Source of the DNA: SIG603 sp964370775
Lineage (GTDB): Bacteria > Bacillota > Clostridia > Oscillospirales > Acutalibacteraceae
Reading direction: 5' to 3'
Length of the DNA stretch: 64,000 nt
Assembly (NCBI GenBank): GCA_964370775.1
Contig: CAYJKT010000002.1
Location: 1 to 64,000, forward strand
Shown: positions 34,460 to 42,611 of the stretch, one piece after another
How positions within the stretch are numbered: position 1 is the stretch's first letter
Layout of the letters: each line of letters opens with the position of its first letter
Translations under genes and position numbers: made by a program
Notes under the pieces: generated by a model
Databases searched by the model: none
What the model was told of the DNA's origin: nothing
Seen by the model: the letters and a program-made list of their open reading frames with translations, nothing else

Positions 34460-36184
34460 ATGATAAATAAAAGATTAATTAAGGCAGTGCCAGATGCAAC
34501 TTCACATATTGCCAAAAATGTATTTTTACAAATATTAGGACTTATTGCAAATATAGTGTTAATGATGACGATTAGCTTATTTTTAAGCGAGTTAATATCA
34601 CAAACAATAATATCAGAAGACTTTTTGAGCTATGTTGTGATAATTGTGTTTTATATTGCTGTAAAGGTTGGTACAATATATTTTGCAAGTATTCAAAGCT
34701 ACCTTGCGTCAAAATCGGTGAAAAATATATTGCGTGGAAAAATTTATGACAAGGTAATAAAACTAGGCAGTAAGTACAACAAAAAACTTTCATCAGCAGA
34801 GCTTTTACAAATGTCTGTTGAGGGTGTTGAGCAACTAGAAACATATTTTGGTAGCTTTTTACCACAGTTTTTTTATTCAATGATATCACCGATAATTTTG
34901 TTTTCGGTAGTTTCCTTTATAAGCTTAAAAGTGGCTGTAATTTTGTTTTTATGTGTGCCATTAATTCCAATTTCAATTGTGCTAGTTCAAAAATTTGCAA
35001 AGAAACTTCTTGCAAAATATTGGGGCGAATATTTGGGACTTGGCGATAATTTTTTAGAAAATCTACAAGGGCTTAACACACTGAAAGTTTATAGCTCAGA
35101 TGAATATAAGCACAAACAGATGAACAAACAAGCAGAGCGATTTAGAGTTGTCACAATGAAAGTGCTTTCTATGCAACTTAACTCTATAATTATTATGGAC
35201 ATTGTAGCTTATGGTGGGGCAGCGCTTGGCATTATTTTTGCGTTGCTTGAATTTAACTCTGGAAACATTTCAGTCTTTGGCATGTTTGTAATAATGCTGT
35301 TATCTGCTGATTTCTTCTTGCCTCTTAGAATGTTGGGAAGTTTTTTTCATATTGCAATGAATGGAATTGCAGCTAGCAAAAAGATATTCACATTGCTTGA
35401 TATTAAAGAAGAAGTAGCTAAAACTAAGGAAGTTGGCGAAATTGACATTAAAATTGGAAGCCTAAACTTTGCGTATGATAGCAAGCAAATTTTGCACGAT
35501 ATTAATATGGATATACCACCAAAAAGCTTTGTTTCAATAGTAGGAAAAAGTGGTTGTGGAAAATCTACGATAGCAGGAATTTTGACGCAGATTAACGAAA
35601 ATTATGGTGGCAGTATAACTATCGGTGGCGTGGAACTGTCCGAGCTTTCACGGGATAGTCTATCTAAAAATATCACATTAGTTTCAGCAAATTCGTACAT
35701 TTTTAAAGGAACTGTACGTGAAAATCTATTAATGGCTAAAAAAAATGCTACGGATAACGAATTGTGGGAAGTACTAAGCAAAGTGAATTTAGCTAAGTTT
35801 TTGCATAGCGAAAACGGACTTGATACTACTTTGCTTGAAAAAGGTAGTAACTTTTCAGGTGGGCAATGTCAAAGGCTTGCACTAGCTAGGGCGATTTTAC
35901 ACGATAGTGAAATTTATATTTTTGATGAAGCAACAAGCAATATTGATGCAGACAGCGAAAATGAGATAATGAATGTGATAAAAGAGCTTACAAGCACAAA
36001 AACAGTTATTCTCATATCGCACAGGCTGTTAAACGTGGTGAGTTCTGACATGATTTATATGCTACAAGGCGGCAATTTGGCAGAGAGTGGAACTCATGCT
36101 GAATTATTGTTGAAGAAAAGTCATTACTATAAACTTTGGGAAACACAACAAAATCTTGAAAATATGGAGGTGCAAAGTTTATGA
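34460..36184 (+). CDS. ABC half-transporter (CydD-like), first of pair
   Basis: A 574-residue half-transporter. Six helices lie at ~18-305 and the ATPase has Walker A VGKSGCGKSTI, signature FSGGQCQRLALARAIL, Walker B EIYIFDEATSNID and switch His ISHRLLNV. The helix-rich half (YLASKSVKNILRGKIYDKVIKLGSKYNKKLSSAELLQMSVEGVEQLE) recalls CydD-type exporters. The gene starts an operon controlled by palindrome 3 and overlaps the next ABC gene by ATGA. I see no ribosome site beyond AAAGTAGG. Confidence 0.9.
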   Translation: MINKRLIKAVPDATSHIAKNVFLQILGLIANIVLMMTISLFLSELISQTIISEDFLSYVVIIVFYIAVKVGTIYFASIQSYLASKSVKNILRGKIYDKVIKLGSKYNKKLSSAELLQMSVEGVEQLETYFGSFLPQFFYSMISPIILFSVVSFISLKVAVILFLCVPLIPISIVLVQKFAKKLLAKYWGEYLGLGDNFLENLQGLNTLKVYSSDEYKHKQMNKQAERFRVVTMKVLSMQLNSIIIMDIVAYGGAALGIIFALLEFNSGNISVFGMFVIMLLSADFFLPLRMLGSFFHIAMNGIAASKKIFTLLDIKEEVAKTKEVGEIDIKIGSLNFAYDSKQILHDINMDIPPKSFVSIVGKSGCGKSTIAGILTQINENYGGSITIGGVELSELSRDSLSKNITLVSANSYIFKGTVRENLLMAKKNATDNELWEVLSKVNLAKFLHSENGLDTTLLEKGSNFSGGQCQRLALARAILHDSEIYIFDEATSNIDADSENEIMNVIKELTSTKTVILISHRLLNVVSSDMIYMLQGGNLAESGTHAELLLKKSHYYKLWETQQNLENMEVQSL

Positions 36185-37833
36185 AAAAACGCTCCTCATT
36201 TAATGTTATGGCTAGGCTTATAGGTCTTGTAAAACCTCTTGCACCTGTTATTATAATAGCAATTATCATGGGCACTATTGGTTATTTTTGTGCTAGTTTC
36301 ATTACAGTTTTCGCAGGTTTTGCAGTGGTTGATATCATAGAAAATAGCAGTGCAAATTTAAACTTATTCATTGCCATAATTGCAATAATCGCAGTTTCTC
36401 GTGGAATTTTACACTATATAGAGCAGTACTGTAATCATTTTATCGCATTTAAACTGCTTGCCTTGATAAGAGACAAAGTTTTCACAGCTCTTAGAAAGCT
36501 TGCACCTGCAAAGCTAGACGGTAAAGACAAAGGTAATCTGGTTTCGATTATCACATCAGATATAGAGCTTTTAGAGGTGTTTTATGCTCACACAGTTTCA
36601 CCGATTTGTATAGCTTTTATCACATCGACGGTCGTGATATGTTTTATAGGCAGTTTCAACATCTTGCTTGGAATTATCGCTTTACTTGCGCATGTATGCG
36701 TGGGTGTGATTATCCCAGTTGTTGTGTCAAAAAAGAGCAAAAAAAGTGGTGAAAGCCATAGGGAACAGGTGGGAGAACTTAACACATATTTTCTTGATAG
36801 CCTTCGTGGTTTAAAAGAAATATTGCAGTATGGCTATACTGCCGAACGCAAAGTAAAAATTACCGAATTATCTGAAAAAATGGAGAAATCTAACGAAAAT
36901 ATAAAGAAATACATAGGCAAAACATATTCGATTACTAATCTTGCTATACTTACTTTTTCGGTGATTATGTTGTTTGTATCAGCGTATTTATACATGCAAA
37001 ATATTACTGATTTAACTGCTGTTATAGTTCCTACACTTATGCTGTTTTCCTCTTTTGGAGCTGTGACTTCTGTTGCAAATTTAGGCGCAGGACTTACCCA
37101 AACAATTGCCAGTGGAAACAGAGTTTTAGACATTTTAGACGATATACCGACTGTGAAAGAAGTAGAAAACGGAAAACAGATTATTTTTGAAAATGCACAG
37201 CTTGAAAATGTTGATTTTTCTTATGGTGGAGAGAATATTTTAAAAGATTTTTCTTTGAATATAAACAAAAACAAAATTCTAGCGATAAGTGGAAAAAGTG
37301 GCTGTGGTAAATCTACAACACTTAAACTTTTGATGAGATTTTACGACGTTAAAAGTGGCAAGGTCTTAATATCAGGCGAAGATGTAAAAAACATCAACAC
37401 AAAAAGTCTTAGAGATAACGAGAGTTTTGTGACACAAGAAACGCATATTTTCCATGATACTATTGAAAACAACATAAAAATTGCTAAGATAAATGCAAGC
37501 CGTGAGGAAGTAATAAAAGCTTCAAAAAGTGCGTCACTCCATGAATTTATAGAGAGTCTACCAAACGGATACGACACCGAAGTTGGTGAACTTGGCGATA
37601 CTATTTCAGGTGGAGAGAAACAGCGAATAGGCGTAGCAAGGGCATTTTTGCATGATGCTAACTTGATTTTACTAGACGAACCTACAAGTAATCTTGATAG
37701 CTTAAACGAGGTTGTTATATTAAAGTCTCTTAAAGAATGTACAGATAAGACGGTGGTTTTGGTCTCGCACAGGAAATCTACTGTAAAAATAGCAGATGAT
37801 GTCTTGAACATGGAAACAGCGAGGCAAAGTTAA
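36181..37833 (+). CDS. ABC half-transporter (CydC-like), second of pair
   Basis: A 550-residue half-transporter with helices at ~15-290, Walker A ISGKSGCGKSTTLKLL, signature ISGGEKQRIGVARAFL, Walker B LILLDEPTSNLD and VSHRKSTV. Both ATPase sites of the pair look catalytic. It overlaps the upstream gene (ATGA) and its stop overlaps the next ATG, so it is strictly co-translated. Regulation by palindrome 3 suggests an iron- or heme-linked substrate, but the cargo is unknown. Confidence 0.9.
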   Translation: MKKRSSFNVMARLIGLVKPLAPVIIIAIIMGTIGYFCASFITVFAGFAVVDIIENSSANLNLFIAIIAIIAVSRGILHYIEQYCNHFIAFKLLALIRDKVFTALRKLAPAKLDGKDKGNLVSIITSDIELLEVFYAHTVSPICIAFITSTVVICFIGSFNILLGIIALLAHVCVGVIIPVVVSKKSKKSGESHREQVGELNTYFLDSLRGLKEILQYGYTAERKVKITELSEKMEKSNENIKKYIGKTYSITNLAILTFSVIMLFVSAYLYMQNITDLTAVIVPTLMLFSSFGAVTSVANLGAGLTQTIASGNRVLDILDDIPTVKEVENGKQIIFENAQLENVDFSYGGENILKDFSLNINKNKILAISGKSGCGKSTTLKLLMRFYDVKSGKVLISGEDVKNINTKSLRDNESFVTQETHIFHDTIENNIKIAKINASREEVIKASKSASLHEFIESLPNGYDTEVGELGDTISGGEKQRIGVARAFLHDANLILLDEPTSNLDSLNEVVILKSLKECTDKTVVLVSHRKSTVKIADDVLNMETARQS

Positions 37834-38150
37834 TGTATAAAGTTCAAAATGAAAAGCGTATCGTTAAATTGATGATAGAAATATATTGTAAAAGACATCA
37901 TAAGGAAAAACAGCTTTGTAATAATTGTACAGAGCTTTTACAGTATGCGTACAAACGAATTGAGAAGTGCCCTTTTAAAGAAAGTAAGTCTTTTTGCTCT
38001 AACTGCAAGGTGCACTGTTACAAAAATGAAATGAGAGAGAAAATCCGTAATGTTATGAGGTTTTCGGGACCTGTGATGATATTTTATCACCCAATAATAG
38101 CTATAAACCACATAGTTTCCACAAGAAAAGAGAGGTCAAAAAAAGAATGA
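37833..38150 (+). CDS. YgbA-type 'nitrous oxide-stimulated promoter' family protein
   Basis: A 105-residue protein. It carries a Cys-rich core typical of the YgbA family: IYCKRHHKEKQLCNNCTELLQYAYKRIEKCPF, then CSNCKVHCYKNEMREKIR near residues 50-70, then FSGPVMIFYHPIIAINH. Eight or so Cys suggest metal or Fe-S binding. In E. coli ygbA is linked to nitrosative and iron stress. Here it is embedded in an operon with ABC exporters and a DUF454 protein. Confidence 0.85.
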   Translation: MYKVQNEKRIVKLMIEIYCKRHHKEKQLCNNCTELLQYAYKRIEKCPFKESKSFCSNCKVHCYKNEMREKIRNVMRFSGPVMIFYHPIIAINHIVSTRKERSKKE

Positions 38151-38521
38151 GTGTTAAGAAAATTGTATATTTGTGCATAGGTTTTATAGGTCTTGCGCTC
38201 GGTGCTGTCGGTGCAGTAGTTCCACTTTTACCAGCGTTTCCATTTCTTCTTCTTGCAGCATTTGGGTTTGGCAAAAGCAGTGAGAAATTAGATAAGTGGT
38301 TTAAAAACACAAAGCTATACAAAAACAATTTAGAAAGCTATGTTAAAGGGCAAGGAATGACAATTAAAACAAAGGTTAAAATTATGATAATGGTAACACT
38401 TTTAATGACAATAGGTTTTATAATGATGAATGCAGTGCCAGTAGGACAAATAGTTTTATTCTTTGTTTGGGTATTTCATATAGTGTATTTCACATTTATA
38501 GTAAAAACAATAAAAAATTAG
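38147..38521 (+). CDS. DUF454 (YbaN) family membrane protein
   Basis: A 124-residue protein with three or four helices: VYLCIGFIGLALGAVGAVVPLLPAFPFLLLAAFGFGKSS is the family signature, followed by a conserved 'KLDKWFKNTKLYKNNLESY' amphipathic stretch and two C-terminal helices. It overlaps the YgbA-like gene by ATGA. The function of the family is not established. Its place here suggests a link with metal or heme traffic. Confidence 0.88.
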   Translation: MSVKKIVYLCIGFIGLALGAVGAVVPLLPAFPFLLLAAFGFGKSSEKLDKWFKNTKLYKNNLESYVKGQGMTIKTKVKIMIMVTLLMTIGFIMMNAVPVGQIVLFFVWVFHIVYFTFIVKTIKN

Positions 38522-38536
38522 AAAGTTGGAAAAAAT

Positions 38537-39058
38537 ATGTCAGAACATAATCACTCACACGGCTGTGGCTGTGGCTCACATTCACACACTCACCACCACG
38601 GATGTGGTTCACACGGTAATTGCTGTGGAAAACACCAAAAAGCAAATTTAAACATCATAAGTGATACAGAACGTCACTTTTTAACGCATCTTTTGGAGTA
38701 TAAGTTTTTACCAGTGGCAAGATTTATCGTAAAAAGTAGCAAAGAACACAGCTTTGAGAATATTGCACTTTCACCTGTATTTATTATTGATGTTACGGAC
38801 AGTATGGAAGAAGTGAAAAACGTAGCTACAAAGCTTAACAACTTGGAAAATCTGGGTTTAATTACAATAGATTACGACATAGCTATCAAGGATTATGCAT
38901 ATTCAGAATTTTATGGTTCAGATATTTATGCTTATTTTAAAGAAACAGTAAATGAAGCCAAAGATAAAGGTGGTTTTTTAGGCGATACTCCAACTATTGA
39001 GTGTGGTAGCATTGCTCCTACAGAGATGTGCATGGAATTAATGGGTAAAAAAATATAG
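38537..39058 (+). CDS. His/Cys-rich metal-binding protein with C-terminal helical domain
   Basis: A 173-residue protein. The first 33 residues hold ten His and five Cys in HxHxH, CxC and HHH clusters, as in metal chaperones. Residues ~40-173 (TERHFLTHLLEYKFLPVARFIVKS, then VKNVATKLNNLENLGLITIDYD) look like a winged-helix-like or small alpha/beta domain I do not recognise. It is the last gene of the palindrome-3 operon. GAAAG-type ribosome site. Role: probably binding or sensing Ni, Zn, Cu or Fe; not known. Confidence 0.7.
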   Translation: MSEHNHSHGCGCGSHSHTHHHGCGSHGNCCGKHQKANLNIISDTERHFLTHLLEYKFLPVARFIVKSSKEHSFENIALSPVFIIDVTDSMEEVKNVATKLNNLENLGLITIDYDIAIKDYAYSEFYGSDIYAYFKETVNEAKDKGGFLGDTPTIECGSIAPTEMCMELMGKKI

Positions 39059-39064
39059 CATAAT

Positions 39065-39338
39065 CTAAGGGACGCTTGTTAGTTCAAGCGTCCCTTAGGC
39101 TGTTGTGAAATCGGATAAAGAGAAGGTATTACTTCAGAAAACTTTTTCACTTGTAAAGAGTTTTCTCTTTAGGAACAAATGTGCCTAAATTCACTTTCAA
39201 AAATACGCTTCTTAGGAAAGAGCGTTCCGTTTTTTGCGAAAAACGTCTTAGGCTCTGACTAATAACCGCAATTTTTTGAAAAAAATTGAGTAAAACTCTT
39301 ATGGCTTTCATCTTTTGAGAATGTGTGTATCTTTATAT
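39065..39338. repeat. Gene-free stretch with several hairpins
   Basis: About 280 nt without a gene between convergent genes. It contains a perfect 14-bp stem (39065-39078 with 39085-39098, 6-nt loop). A second possible stem pairs AGAAAACT with AGTTTTCT (39138-39172). A third is CGTTTTT/GAAAAACG (~39229-39246). The first probably ends the plus-strand operon although no T-run follows. The rest may be an RNA element or a mobile-element remnant. Confidence 0.5.
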
Positions 39339-39339
39339 T

Positions 39340-41238
39340 TTAAACAATTTTCTTATCATAAAGCCTTGCTGCATTCAGCACAACAAGCACAGAGCCGGCA
39401 TTATGCACCAATGCTCCAGTCGCTGGATTTAGTAAACCCATAACAGATAAAATAATTGCTGTAAAATTAATTATCATCGACATTGTGATGTTAAATTTAA
39501 TTGAAAAAATAGTAGCATTAGATAGTTTTTTGATGTACGAAATCTTAGTTATATCATCGCCCATAATTGCAATATCTGCTGCATCAATCGCTATATCACT
39601 ACCCATTGTACCCATAGCTATTCCAACATTTGCAGTCTTGAGTGCCGGTGCGTCGTTCACGCCGTCACCAACCATACACACATCGTTTCCAGTTCTCATA
39701 AGTTCGCTTACTGCCGCAACTTTTCCCTCTGGAAGAAGTGAAGATTTAACCTCGGTTATTCCAACTTTATTTGCAATAAAATTGGCACTTTTTTCGTTGT
39801 CACCAGTAAGGAGTACTGTTTTGCTTATTCCTGCTGAGTTAAGGTTTGAAATAGCTATTTTTGATGTAAGTTTTATCTCGTCAGAAAGTCCTATAACTCC
39901 GATAACTTTTTCTGTGTTTGCGACAATAATTACAGCTTTTCCTTGCTCTCTTAAAGCTGAAACAGTATTCACAACTTCGCTTTCGATAGGCAACTTTGCG
40001 TTATCTTCAACAAGTTTTTCGTTTCCACAGAAAATTTGCGTTCCGTTTACAGTTGCAACAACACCTTTTCCAACTGCCATAGAGAAGTGGTTTATGTCTA
40101 ATAAGTTTAGATTGTTGGCTTTTGCATACGATACAACAGCTTTGCCGATAGGATGTTCAGAACGACTTTCAACTGTGCTTACAAGGCTTAAAAGCTCATT
40201 TTTGTCAAAGTCAAAGGTTTTTATATCACTTACTGCCAGTTTGCCGTGTGTGATAGTACCTGTTTTGTCAAAACAAATTGTGCTAACTGTACCCATTCGT
40301 TCCAAAGCTTCACCAGATTTAATTAAAACACCGTTTTTTGTTGCTTGACCGATAGCTGCCATAATAGAAGTTGGAGTAGCAAGTGCCAAGGCACAAGGGC
40401 AGAAAACAACTAAAATAGTTACAGCACGAATAAGTGCATCATCTGCTCTGCCTAAAGCAAAAGTGAAAATTAAATAAGTAGCTATTGCGATAATACAGGC
40501 TAAAGGAACAAGGTAGCCAGCCCATTTGTCTACGATTTTTTGTGTTGGGGCTTTTTGACCCTCTGCGTCTTCAACCAGTTTAATCATTTTTTGCAGTGAA
40601 GAATTTGCAAAAGATTTTGTGACTTTTACATCAACCGAACCAAAACGGTTTATAGTTCCTGTAAATACTTCATCGCCTATAGTTTTATCAACAGGCAAGC
40701 TCTCGCCAGTCATAATACTTTGGTCGACAGTAGTATCGCCGTGGGTTATCACGCCGTCGGCTGGGAAGCTTTCACCAGGAAAAACTCTAAGTACATCATT
40801 TTGTTTAATGTCCTTAGCATCTACCATAGTTTCACCTCTTTTGGTGATTACTCGCCCTTGTGACGGAACAAGATTTAAAAGCATTTCAATACCTTTTTTA
40901 GCTTTTTCAACTGTTCTATCCTCTAAAAGTTCGCCTATCGCCATGATAAAAGCAACCTCACCAGCTGCGAAAATATCACCAATATATACAGCTGCTATCA
41001 TTGCGATAGTGATTAAAAGGGGAGAGGTAATTCGTTTGTCTAAAGTGTTTACAACTGCTAGGTACGCAAGGGGGATACCAGAGATTATAAGTGATACCCA
41101 CGCAGGGTTTATCGGGAATTCAAAAGCTATGTTCATTAATGGAAGTATGTACTCTGTGATAAAGCTTGCAATCAAAAATATGCCTGAAATCCAAAGCATT
41201 GGAATAGAGTTAAGTTTCATTATTTGCTTTTTCATCAT
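39340..41238 (-). CDS. Heavy-metal P1B-type ATPase without N-terminal metal-binding domain
   Basis: A 632-residue P-type ATPase. TGES (177-180), membrane CPC (280-282) and the phosphorylated Asp324 in FDKTGT are followed by SRSEHPIGKAV and GDGVNDAPAL. About eight helices. No HMA or CxxC domain at the N-terminus. The last helix carries HNAGS rather than the motifs of the classical Cu(I) group, so the metal is uncertain. It lies 9 nt after a csoR gene, which argues for copper or a related metal. AAAGGAG precedes the ATG. Export of surplus metal is the likely job. Confidence 0.9.
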   Translation of the reverse strand: MMKKQIMKLNSIPMLWISGIFLIASFITEYILPLMNIAFEFPINPAWVSLIISGIPLAYLAVVNTLDKRITSPLLITIAMIAAVYIGDIFAAGEVAFIMAIGELLEDRTVEKAKKGIEMLLNLVPSQGRVITKRGETMVDAKDIKQNDVLRVFPGESFPADGVITHGDTTVDQSIMTGESLPVDKTIGDEVFTGTINRFGSVDVKVTKSFANSSLQKMIKLVEDAEGQKAPTQKIVDKWAGYLVPLACIIAIATYLIFTFALGRADDALIRAVTILVVFCPCALALATPTSIMAAIGQATKNGVLIKSGEALERMGTVSTICFDKTGTITHGKLAVSDIKTFDFDKNELLSLVSTVESRSEHPIGKAVVSYAKANNLNLLDINHFSMAVGKGVVATVNGTQIFCGNEKLVEDNAKLPIESEVVNTVSALREQGKAVIIVANTEKVIGVIGLSDEIKLTSKIAISNLNSAGISKTVLLTGDNEKSANFIANKVGITEVKSSLLPEGKVAAVSELMRTGNDVCMVGDGVNDAPALKTANVGIAMGTMGSDIAIDAADIAIMGDDITKISYIKKLSNATIFSIKFNITMSMIINFTAIILSVMGLLNPATGALVHNAGSVLVVLNAARLYDKKIV

Positions 41239-41247
41239 AAAACTCCT

Positions 41248-41523
41248 TTAAATTGTTTTTGAAAACTGATTAAGTGCTGAGATTAATTTATCGATAGTTT
41301 CTTCTTCCTTACCACTGCTAATGCCATCTAGCACACAGTGATGCATGTGTCCTTCAAGAATAACTTGCCCAGTTTTATGCAGTGCAGATTTAATTGCACC
41401 TATTTGTATTAAAATTGCTTCACAAGGCTTGTCTTCTTCAACCATTTTTTGAACTCCACGAACTTGACCTTCAATTTTTCTAAGACGCTTATTTATTGCA
41501 TCTACATCCATACATTGTTTCAT
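41248..41523 (-). CDS. csoR: CsoR-family Cu(I)-sensing repressor
   Basis: A 91-residue all-helical repressor. Cys34, His59 and Cys63 stand at the spacing of the CsoR copper site (Cys-x24-His-x3-Cys), and the DNA-facing region RLRKIEGQVRGVQKMVEED is conserved. It is expected to release the operator at 41542-41566 when loaded with Cu(I). It is first in the operon with the P-type ATPase. GGAGG precedes the ATG. Confidence 0.93.
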   Translation of the reverse strand: MKQCMDVDAINKRLRKIEGQVRGVQKMVEEDKPCEAILIQIGAIKSALHKTGQVILEGHMHHCVLDGISSGKEEETIDKLISALNQFSKTI

Positions 41524-41541
41524 ATAAAATCCTCCAATTAT

Positions 41542-41566
41542 TATACCTATAGGGGGTATAGGTATA
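41542..41566. promoter_or_regulatory. CsoR operator
   Basis: A palindrome TATACCTAT-N7-ATAGGTATA with a G5 core, the GC-cored pattern of CsoR sites, directly between the promoter and csoR. Confidence 0.85.
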
Positions 41567-41594
41567 GTATAGTAGGTTTTATATAAAAAGTCAA
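41566..41594 (-). promoter_or_regulatory. Promoter of csoR-ATPase operon
   Basis: Minus strand: TTGACT (41589-41594), 17-nt spacer, TATACT (41566-41571). The -10 touches the CsoR operator, so a bound repressor would block polymerase. Confidence 0.72.
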
Positions 41595-41704
41595 GTGTTT
41601 ATAAAAAAAGTAGCCACCTATAGATTACTGCTCAAAAAGAAATATTTTGACATTATTAGGATTTGTAGGCGTGTATACACACCTATTCTACTTGCAAAAT
41701 TAAT

Positions 41705-41917
41705 GTGAAATATATTATAAAAGCTCTAAACATAGTAGCTATGCTTTTTGCTGTTGCTTTTGTTATTGGTTTAGGTATTGATTTTTACAAATATAACACA
41801 ACTCTAAACTCAGCACCTTTTTACGTTTTTATAATTGCAAGAATAATTACATACCTTATTCCAAGCTTACTTATGTTTTTAGCTTCAAAAATATTTAAAA
41901 AGAGAATAGATAAATAG
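41705..41917 (+). CDS. Small two-helix membrane protein
   Basis: A 70-residue frame starting with GTG. Two hydrophobic segments (~6-24 and ~38-60) and a Lys-rich end (KIFKKRIDK). No good ribosome site or promoter is seen. The coding-like composition and membrane pattern support it only moderately. No family recognised. Confidence 0.4.
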   Translation: MKYIIKALNIVAMLFAVAFVIGLGIDFYKYNTTLNSAPFYVFIIARIITYLIPSLLMFLASKIFKKRIDK

Positions 41918-41947
41918 TATATTATGAGCATTTGACTTGGTGATTAA

Positions 41948-42436
41948 ATGAATTTACCCAAAAGAAAATTAGTTCGATTAAAAAATTATGATTATTCTAG
42001 AAACGGTGCGTATTTTGTGACGATATGCGTTAAAAACAAACAAAATCTATTGTGGAACGTAGGGGTGACCTGTGGTCGTCCGTTCACCAATAACCACCTA
42101 TCTGATTATGGTTTAATAATTGATAATGAAATTAATAAAATTGATGCAATATACAATAAATCAGTGATAATAGATAAATACGTAATTATGCCAAACCACA
42201 TTCATTTTATTATTGTTTTGCAAAATAATATAGACGGACGACCACAGGTCGCCCCTACGATTTCTCGGATTATAAAGCAATTCAAAGGGTCGGTAACAAA
42301 ACAAATTGGTTTATCTATATGGCAAAAACTATACCACGACCACATCATAAGAAACGAAAAAGACTATCAAAAAATATGGGAGTACATAGACACAAACCCA
42401 CAAAAATGGGAATTAGATTGCTATCACACAAAATAA
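41948..42436 (+). CDS. REP-associated tyrosine transposase (Y1/IS200-like, RAYT)
   Basis: A 162-residue HUH/Y1 transposase. RLKNYDYSRNGAYFVTICVKN at the N-terminus, the HUH motif MPNHIHFII, then SRIIKQFKGSVTK and LYHDHIIRNEKDYQKIWEYIDTNP with the likely catalytic Tyr. It is the short, single-copy RAYT type, usually domesticated to act on REP palindromes. Two arms of a nearly perfect 25-nt inverted repeat lie inside the coding sequence. A terminator follows the stop. Confidence 0.9.
   Translation: MNLPKRKLVRLKNYDYSRNGAYFVTICVKNKQNLLWNVGVTCGRPFTNNHLSDYGLIIDNEINKIDAIYNKSVIIDKYVIMPNHIHFIIVLQNNIDGRPQVAPTISRIIKQFKGSVTKQIGLSIWQKLYHDHIIRNEKDYQKIWEYIDTNPQKWELDCYHTK
42058..42082 (+). repeat. REP-like arm A, inverted relative to arm B
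   Basis: A 25-nt GC-rich sequence (starts CGTAGGGGTGACC, ends TCGTCCG) within the RAYT gene. It matches the reverse complement of 42235-42259 at 24 of 25 positions, in a genome that is otherwise AT-rich. Confidence 0.8.
42235..42259 (-). repeat. REP-like arm B
   Basis: The partner of arm A, starting CGGACGACC and ending CCCCTACG, 152 nt downstream. It encodes GRPQVAPT in the transposase and breaks the otherwise conserved family sequence there. Confidence 0.8.
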
Positions 42437-42455
42437 GCACAATCTCCAAAAAATA

Positions 42456-42488
42456 AAACAACCAATATCGATTTGATATTGGTTGTTT
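42456..42488. terminator. Bidirectional terminator
   Basis: A 14-bp perfect stem AAACAACCAATATC/GATATTGGTTGTTT with a 5-nt loop. On the minus strand a U-rich tail (TTTTATTTTTT) follows, so it ends the P-type ATPase operon. On the plus strand it ends the RAYT gene. Confidence 0.88.
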
Positions 42489-42530
42489 GTTTCCTTACTG
42501 GAAATAGTCTATTAAGTAGCTACTGTTAAT

Positions 42531-42611
42531 TTATTTATGTTTATAACCTGTGTAAATACACATTATCATTGCAAAAACTGCAAGATACGACCAAAATTTA
42601 TGCTGTTTCAT
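42531..42611 (-). CDS. 26-residue membrane microprotein
   Basis: A short gene overlooked by ordinary size limits. The ATG at 42611 lies inside the end of the P-type ATPase gene (the two frames overlap by 14 nt) and has a strong GGAGG 9 nt upstream. The product is Met-Lys-Gln-His-Lys, then one hydrophobic helix (FWSYLAVFAMIMCIYTGY), then Lys-His-Lys. It ends just before the terminator. The ribosome site, position and helix design argue for a real single-pass protein, perhaps a regulatory partner of the ATPase. Confidence 0.68.
   Translation of the reverse strand: MKQHKFWSYLAVFAMIMCIYTGYKHK

Noticed and set aside
39485..40348. Plus-strand frame of 287 codons
   Set aside because: It is antisense to the P-type ATPase, which has all motifs in order. 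The product is a low-complexity Ser/Ile/Phe string.
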